Shown here: piece by piece, positions 54,823-58,985 of the stretch
How positions within the stretch are numbered: the stretch's first letter is position 1
Layout of the letters: every line of letters begins with the position of its first letter
Origin: Lachnospiraceae bacterium
GTDB lineage: Bacteria; Bacillota; Clostridia; Lachnospirales; Lachnospiraceae
Direction of reading: 5' to 3'
Assembly: GCA_017624495.1 (NCBI GenBank)
Contig: JAGAMY010000033.1
Span: forward strand, 1 to 58,985
DNA: 58,985 nucleotides
The notes under the pieces: generated by a model
Databases searched by the model: none
What the model was told of the DNA's origin: nothing
What the model saw: the letters and a program-made list of their open reading frames with translations, nothing else
Position numbers and translations under genes: made by a program

Positions 54823-55507
54823 GATGCTCCTCCTCCCTTGTTTCCTCGGAGATTTCACCATCAATAATATGATAAATACGTTTTGCATGATTTGCGATAT
54901 TCGCATCATGGGTAATCATAACAATCGTTACCCCTTCTTCATTTAATCGCTGGAATAATTCCATAATCTGCGCACCGGACTTTGAATCTAGGGCACCTGT
55001 AGGCTCGTCTGCCAACAGGATTTTGGGATTGTTTACCATAGCCCTTGCAATGGCAACCCTCTGCTTTTGTCCACCGGAAAGCTGTGTAGGCATAAATGTG
55101 GCACGTTCACCTAAACCGACTCTTTCTAACGCTCTTAACGCCCGCTCTTTTCTTTCTTTTTTCTTTACTCCGGCATAACTTAAAGGCAGCGCAACATTTT
55201 CCAGTGCAGATTCCCTTGGCATTAAGTGAAAACTCTGAAACACAAAGCCAATGGAATTTAAACGTACACCGGAAAGCTCCCTGTCTTTTAGCTTTAATAT
55301 ATCATTACCTTCTAAATAAAATTCACCTGTGGTCGGCTTATCCAAACAGCCGATGATATTCATTAATGTGGTTTTTCCTGAACCGGAGGGACCCATAATT
55401 GCCACATATTCTCCCTCTTCCACCTGCAAATTAATATCCTTTAACACAGGTACTACCAGCTTGTCCTGCTGATAGTCCTTAAATATATGTTTCAAATCCA
55501 GTATCAT
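54809..55507 (-). CDS. ABC transporter ATP-binding protein (MacB/LolD type)
   Basis: This 232-residue ATPase has Walker A GPSGSGKTTLMN, a Q-loop, signature LSGGQKQRVAIARA, Walker B KILLADEPTGALD and the H-loop in MITHDANIA. It overlaps the first adaptor's stop by 4 nt and the second adaptor's start by 14 nt. The tight packing indicates one operon. It energises the permease encoded at 51924-53174. The short acidic/His tail (EETREEEHHEEV) is unremarkable. Confidence 0.96.
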   Translation of the reverse strand: MILDLKHIFKDYQQDKLVVPVLKDINLQVEEGEYVAIMGPSGSGKTTLMNIIGCLDKPTTGEFYLEGNDILKLKDRELSGVRLNSIGFVFQSFHLMPRESALENVALPLSYAGVKKKERKERALRALERVGLGERATFMPTQLSGGQKQRVAIARAMVNNPKILLADEPTGALDSKSGAQIMELFQRLNEEGVTIVMITHDANIANHAKRIYHIIDGEISEETREEEHHEEV

Positions 55508-57126
55508 TCAGACACCTCCGCATCCAGTACATAATGGACTTCATACGGCTCATCCAGATTTAGTTCTACTTCATCGGATTCGGACTCTGTTTCCGATTCT
55601 GTTTCGGTTTCAGATTCAGTTTCTTCTTCGGTATCTTCCCAGTATTCTTCATCCCAATATTCATCCTCTTCAAAATACTCGGTATCCTCCCAGTACTCTT
55701 CGTCTAAATACTCATCCTCATAGTATTCGTCCTCAAAATACTCGCCATCCATATACTCTGTATCGCCTAAATATTCTGTGCTGCCTATATTATATAAATC
55801 AGAAGAATAATCAATATCCTCCATATTTGTTACCGTGATGATACCTTCATAAAGCCCTTCCATCGGCCATGCAATTTTATCATCCTCTGTAAGCCCTGAA
55901 GTTATCTCATATTGGTCCAGACCTGCATCATATGTACCTAATGTTACCTCACGCTTTTCTAATCTGCCATTGCCATCATCAGCCCATACATAGTATTTTT
56001 CACCTGTTTCTGTAGTTTCCATACTTTCTGTACTTTCAACAGCTTCTATCTCATCAATGCGTGGTGCACTTTCAGCACGGATGGTATCTGCCGTAATAAT
56101 ATCCGCTGTGATAAAGCCTTCCGGTGACATACCTAAAGGCTCATTATCTTCCGTCACAATATAGCTGCTATATAGCCAGATACCTTCTTTTTCTTCATTC
56201 TGACCTTCATCTAACTCTATCAGCACATGCTGACCTAACATCAGACCATCTGCATCGTCTAATTTTACATAAAAAGGATAACTACTAGAAGACGCTGCAC
56301 TTTCTTCACCATAGTCCATATATTCATCCTCTGAAGATTCCTCCGGTGAACCGGTATCAATCTTTTCAATGACGCCCTCCCATGTCTGTGTTTCATCTAC
56401 TCTTGAACGAATAATTACAGGAGCATCTGCATAAATCATTTCTATATTCTGCTCGTTTACAGTTCCTTTTATTTTATATTCACCGGTGGAAAGTATCGTC
56501 ATAAAAGCAGAGGAACTACCCATATCTTCATAACTTTCCCCATTATTAATCGTCTTTACAATACCTGAAGCCGGACTTAATACCTCCGAAGCTTCTACTT
56601 TCTTTTGGATTTTTTCTACTTCTAACTGCTTACTGGCTTTATCATATTCTGCCTGTTTTACTTCCATTTCCAACTTTTGAATCTGTGTCGTATATTCAAA
56701 TTTTTCCGCTTCACTGGCTGTCTTTTTTTCTGTTTCTAACTCTGAAATCTGCTTTTTTAATCCACTGATTTCTATATCAAAATTTTCAACCTCTAATTTT
56801 GCCTGTTCCCACTCTAAGCCCTGTTCTTCTGCATCATAATGAAATAATGGCTGACCTTTTTTTACCTTATCTCCAACTTTAACTAAAACTTCACTGACTT
56901 CACGTTCCGCATCCGCATTTACCTCAACCGATTTTTGTGGTTCAACAACTCCGGCATAACGATTCCAGACACCTGTGGTCGACCCCATAATTGTAGAAAT
57001 CTTTTCTACATATACCCTGTCATTGCTGTCCTTCATTCCATTTCCCATATAAAACCAGATGCCTGTTGCCGCTGCAGCTGCTAACAATATTGCACCGAGA
57101 ATTATGCCTACGCGTTTCTTACTCAT
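55504..57126 (-). CDS. HlyD/MacA-like adaptor with acidic aromatic C-terminal tail
   Basis: This 540-residue protein has an N-terminal membrane anchor (about 6-26). A lipoyl half (EVLVKVGDKVKKGQPLFHYD) follows, then a coiled-coil hairpin (about 105-160), the second lipoyl half (SEVLSPASGIVKTINNGESYED) and beta-barrel/membrane-proximal domains to about 430. The last 100 residues are a low-complexity tail rich in Asp, Glu, Tyr and Trp (EDEYYEDEYLDEEYWED) and then Glu-Ser-Thr. Residues 90-100 from the end may be disordered and Ca- or cation-binding, which is inference. It is first in the operon; CAGGAGG precedes the ATG. It differs clearly from the second adaptor. Confidence 0.87.
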   Translation of the reverse strand: MSKKRVGIILGAILLAAAAATGIWFYMGNGMKDSNDRVYVEKISTIMGSTTGVWNRYAGVVEPQKSVEVNADAEREVSEVLVKVGDKVKKGQPLFHYDAEEQGLEWEQAKLEVENFDIEISGLKKQISELETEKKTASEAEKFEYTTQIQKLEMEVKQAEYDKASKQLEVEKIQKKVEASEVLSPASGIVKTINNGESYEDMGSSSAFMTILSTGEYKIKGTVNEQNIEMIYADAPVIIRSRVDETQTWEGVIEKIDTGSPEESSEDEYMDYGEESAASSSSYPFYVKLDDADGLMLGQHVLIELDEGQNEEKEGIWLYSSYIVTEDNEPLGMSPEGFITADIITADTIRAESAPRIDEIEAVESTESMETTETGEKYYVWADDGNGRLEKREVTLGTYDAGLDQYEITSGLTEDDKIAWPMEGLYEGIITVTNMEDIDYSSDLYNIGSTEYLGDTEYMDGEYFEDEYYEDEYLDEEYWEDTEYFEEDEYWDEEYWEDTEEETESETETESETESESDEVELNLDEPYEVHYVLDAEVSE

Positions 57127-57192
57127 CTAATGCCTCCTGATTTCCTGCTATTTGTCCAATATTTTATACCTCTTTTCTTAAAACAAAATGAA

Positions 57193-57227
57193 AAGATGGC
57201 TACGATACACAATACCGTAACCATCTT
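57193..57227 (-). terminator. Intrinsic terminator of glyA
   Basis: AAGATGGTTACG pairs with CGTAGCCATCTT (one G-U) across an 11-nt loop, followed by TTCATTTTGTTTT on the minus strand. It is about 55 nt after the glyA stop and upstream of the export operon. Confidence 0.7.
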
Positions 57228-57282
57228 AACATTAACTCTTTATAAATACAAAGGTATTTTCTAATAATTCATGAAATCTTCA

Positions 57283-58521
57283 TTATTTCAGAGGATATTT
57301 CTCTGTTAAGCTCTTAACAATTGCTTTTGCTTCCTCTGCTTTTGCTTCGCCTTCTTTAATCATCATGGCAATTGCTTCTGCAATCTTGTCCATATCTTCT
57401 GCATTTAAACCTCTAGAAGTAATGGCTGGTGTACCAATACGGATACCGCTGGTTACAAATGGAGATTTTGGATCATTTGGAATCGTATTCTTGTTACAGG
57501 TAATATTTACAGAATCTAATAATTTCTCTACTTCTTTACCTGTCAAATCAAATGGTGTAAGGTCAACTAACATTAAGTGGTTGTCTGTACCATCCGATAC
57601 AATCTTGATTCCTCTGTCCTGTAAGCCTTTGCATAATGCCTGTGCATTTGCTACAACATTTTTTGCGTATTCTTTAAATGCCGGCTGTAATGCTTCTTCA
57701 AAACAAACTGCTTTTGCAGCGATGACATGCATCAAAGGACCACCCTGAATACCTGGGAAGATTGCTTTATTAAAGTTATATTTATCCGCAGCTTCCTGAT
57801 TACATAAAATCATACCGCCTCTTGGTCCGCGAAGTGTTTTGTGGGTAGTTGTAGTCACTACATCCGCATATGGAATTGGGCTTGGATGCTCACCAGCCGC
57901 TACAAGACCTGCGATATGTGCCATATCTACCATTAATACTGCACCACATGCATCTGCGATTTCACGGAATTTCTTGAAATCAATTGTTCTTGCATAAGCA
58001 CTTGCTCCTGCAATAATCATTTTTGGTTTGCAGTCCATGGCAATTTTCATTACTTCATCATAATCAATGAATCCGTCGTCATTTACTCCATAAGGTACGA
58101 TATTAAAATATGTACCGGAGAAGTTTACAGGGCTTCCATGTGTTAAATGTCCGCCATGATCTAAGTTCATACCCATAACGGTGTCACCCGGTTTTAAAAT
58201 AGCAAACTGAACTGCCATATTTGCCTGTGCACCGGAATGTGGCTGTACATTTACATAATCACAACCGAATAATTTTTTTGCACGTTCACGGGCTAATTCT
58301 TCTACAACGTCTACACATTCACATCCGCCGTAATAACGTTTTGCAGGATAACCTTCTGCATATTTATTGGTCATTACGCTTCCCATTGCAGACATAACTG
58401 CAGGGCTTACCCAGTTTTCAGATGCAATTAATTCGATATGGCTGCTCTGTCTTTCAAACTCTGCGGTAATCGCATCAGCAACTTCACGGTCTACTGCCTG
58501 AATATCTTCTAATGTGTACAT
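57283..58521 (-). CDS. glyA: Serine hydroxymethyltransferase
   Basis: This 412-residue fold-type I PLP enzyme interconverts serine and glycine with tetrahydrofolate. The start is the ATG at 58521: GGAGGAAAAAG precedes it, [18 protein letters not shown] matches the family, and a consensus promoter lies upstream. A 140-codon in-frame extension upstream runs through that promoter and the noncoding repeat element and is not real. Motifs: [38 protein letters not shown] lysine K228 in [15 protein letters not shown], and [12 protein letters not shown]. The length is typical. Confidence 0.98.
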   Translation of the reverse strand: MYTLEDIQAVDREVADAITAEFERQSSHIELIASENWVSPAVMSAMGSVMTNKYAEGYPAKRYYGGCECVDVVEELARERAKKLFGCDYVNVQPHSGAQANMAVQFAILKPGDTVMGMNLDHGGHLTHGSPVNFSGTYFNIVPYGVNDDGFIDYDEVMKIAMDCKPKMIIAGASAYARTIDFKKFREIADACGAVLMVDMAHIAGLVAAGEHPSPIPYADVVTTTTHKTLRGPRGGMILCNQEAADKYNFNKAIFPGIQGGPLMHVIAAKAVCFEEALQPAFKEYAKNVVANAQALCKGLQDRGIKIVSDGTDNHLMLVDLTPFDLTGKEVEKLLDSVNITCNKNTIPNDPKSPFVTSGIRIGTPAITSRGLNAEDMDKIAEAIAMMIKEGEAKAEEAKAIVKSLTEKYPLK

Positions 58522-58594
58522 TCTTTTTCCTCCATGTGTTTGATTTTCTTTTTCGCAATTTTGCACTGTAGTAGTATACAGTCTCAATGTATCT

Positions 58595-58623
58595 ATTATA
58601 AATGACTTGGACTGGGTTTTCAA
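58595..58623 (-). promoter_or_regulatory. glyA promoter
   Basis: TTGAAA (58623-58618), a 17-nt spacer and a perfect TATAAT (58600-58595) on the minus strand, 74 nt before the glyA ATG. A small ACTGT...ACAGT hairpin lies in the leader. Confidence 0.8.
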
Positions 58624-58659
58624 CGGATAATTGTATTTTCTTTTGGAAAATTTACGTTT

Positions 58660-58985
58660 TGCAATGAGCAGTGCCAAGATGAAAGCAGACAATTGTGGCA
58701 AATTCATTTGCCTAAGATTGTCTGCTTTTAGCTTGATTCGGCGAATGCCGCGACTGAGATGCAGCGAAGCGGAATCGAAGTCGGCACTGCGGAGTAAATT
58801 CACCAACACTAGGAACGGACAGCAGACATACACTGTGTGGCTGATTTTCGTCCGGTATTTGTAGACTGTGAAGTCAGTAAAACAGACGTAGGGAGTAGTT
58901 CGGTGGAAGTCCGTGAAAAGAGGGTTTCTATACATTTTCATTTAGATAGTGACAACGTCCGTTACCGAATCTGACACGGCGTCCA
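58660..58985 (+). repeat. Structured noncoding element, probably a dispersed repeat
   Basis: This gene-free stretch reaches the window end. It is more GC-rich than its surroundings. It has a long inverted repeat near its left end and segments such as CTTGATTCGGCGAATGCCGC and TTCGGTGGAAGTCCGTGAAA. From memory, similar sequence with the same shadow reading frame recurs in several Lachnospiraceae genomes. I could not test this here, nor see its right boundary. It overlaps no gene I trust. Confidence 0.45.
58682..58728. repeat. Perfect long inverted repeat (cruciform-type)
   Basis: AAAGCAGACAAT at 58682-58693 pairs perfectly with ATTGTCTGCTTT at 58717-58728. Inside, GGCAAAT (58697-58703) pairs with ATTTGCC (58706-58712), separated only by small unpaired parts. 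With TTTT on the plus-strand side it could also end transcription entering from the left. Confidence 0.85.

Noticed and set aside
58522-58941. 140-codon N-terminal extension of glyA in the same frame
   Set aside because: It runs through a consensus promoter and a structured noncoding element. The internal ATG has a strong ribosome site and the family start sequence.

Overview
The window comes from a low-GC Gram-positive anaerobe of the Clostridia, most likely a gut or plant-fibre-degrading Lachnospiraceae. Supporting signs are meso-diaminopimelate dehydrogenase, a T-box leader on serS, YesM/YesN-type regulation, very large secreted multi-domain carbohydrate enzymes ending in Lys-rich BspA/LRR-like modules, and a group II intron relic. 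Species cannot be fixed from the sequence. Almost everything is encoded on the minus strand, so the window reads right to left. I found no rRNA, CRISPR array, prophage or intact insertion sequence.

Layout, left to right. 1-299: possible tail of a plus-strand gene, then the ilvE terminator. 300-4.7 kb: ilvE and a two-component system. 4.8-8.2 kb: lysine/DAP genes (ddh, lysA), tRNA-Leu(CAA), and a TrmB-type regulator with a promoter/operator. 8.2-36.3 kb: a nine-gene block for arabinofuranose-containing plant glycans. It holds two GH127-superfamily beta-L-arabinofuranosidases, a GH51 alpha-L-arabinofuranosidase, a 1995-residue DUF5695-like protein of unknown activity, a secreted HEFGH zinc metallopeptidase, YesM/YesN, and two sugar-binding lipoproteins with no permeases beside them. 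36.3-41.1 kb: a lone CheY-like receiver, then carB and carA. 41.3-42 kb: a deletion-riddled group II intron relic. 42-43.8 kb: a secreted Ig/LRR protein. 43.9-45.5 kb: serS with a T-box. 45.5-49.8 kb: CHR-family transporter, cysNC and cysD. 49.9-57.1 kb: a MacAB-like ABC export operon with two adaptors plus its two-component system. 57.3-58.5 kb: glyA, preceded by a structured, probably dispersed element running to the window end.

How it works together (inference): YesM/YesN senses an extracellular saccharide and activates the 8-36 kb block. GH51 would remove alpha-linked and the GH127 proteins beta-linked L-arabinofuranose, as in arabinan side chains or extensin-type hydroxyproline arabinosides. 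The metallopeptidase may attack the protein part of such glycoproteins, and the binding lipoproteins capture the products. The most notable signals are a 10-G tract inside yesN (possible phase variation), an identical 12-bp motif exactly 85 nt upstream of both GH127 start codons, a C-terminal module shared by three enzymes, and the DUF5695-like protein as a candidate new activity.
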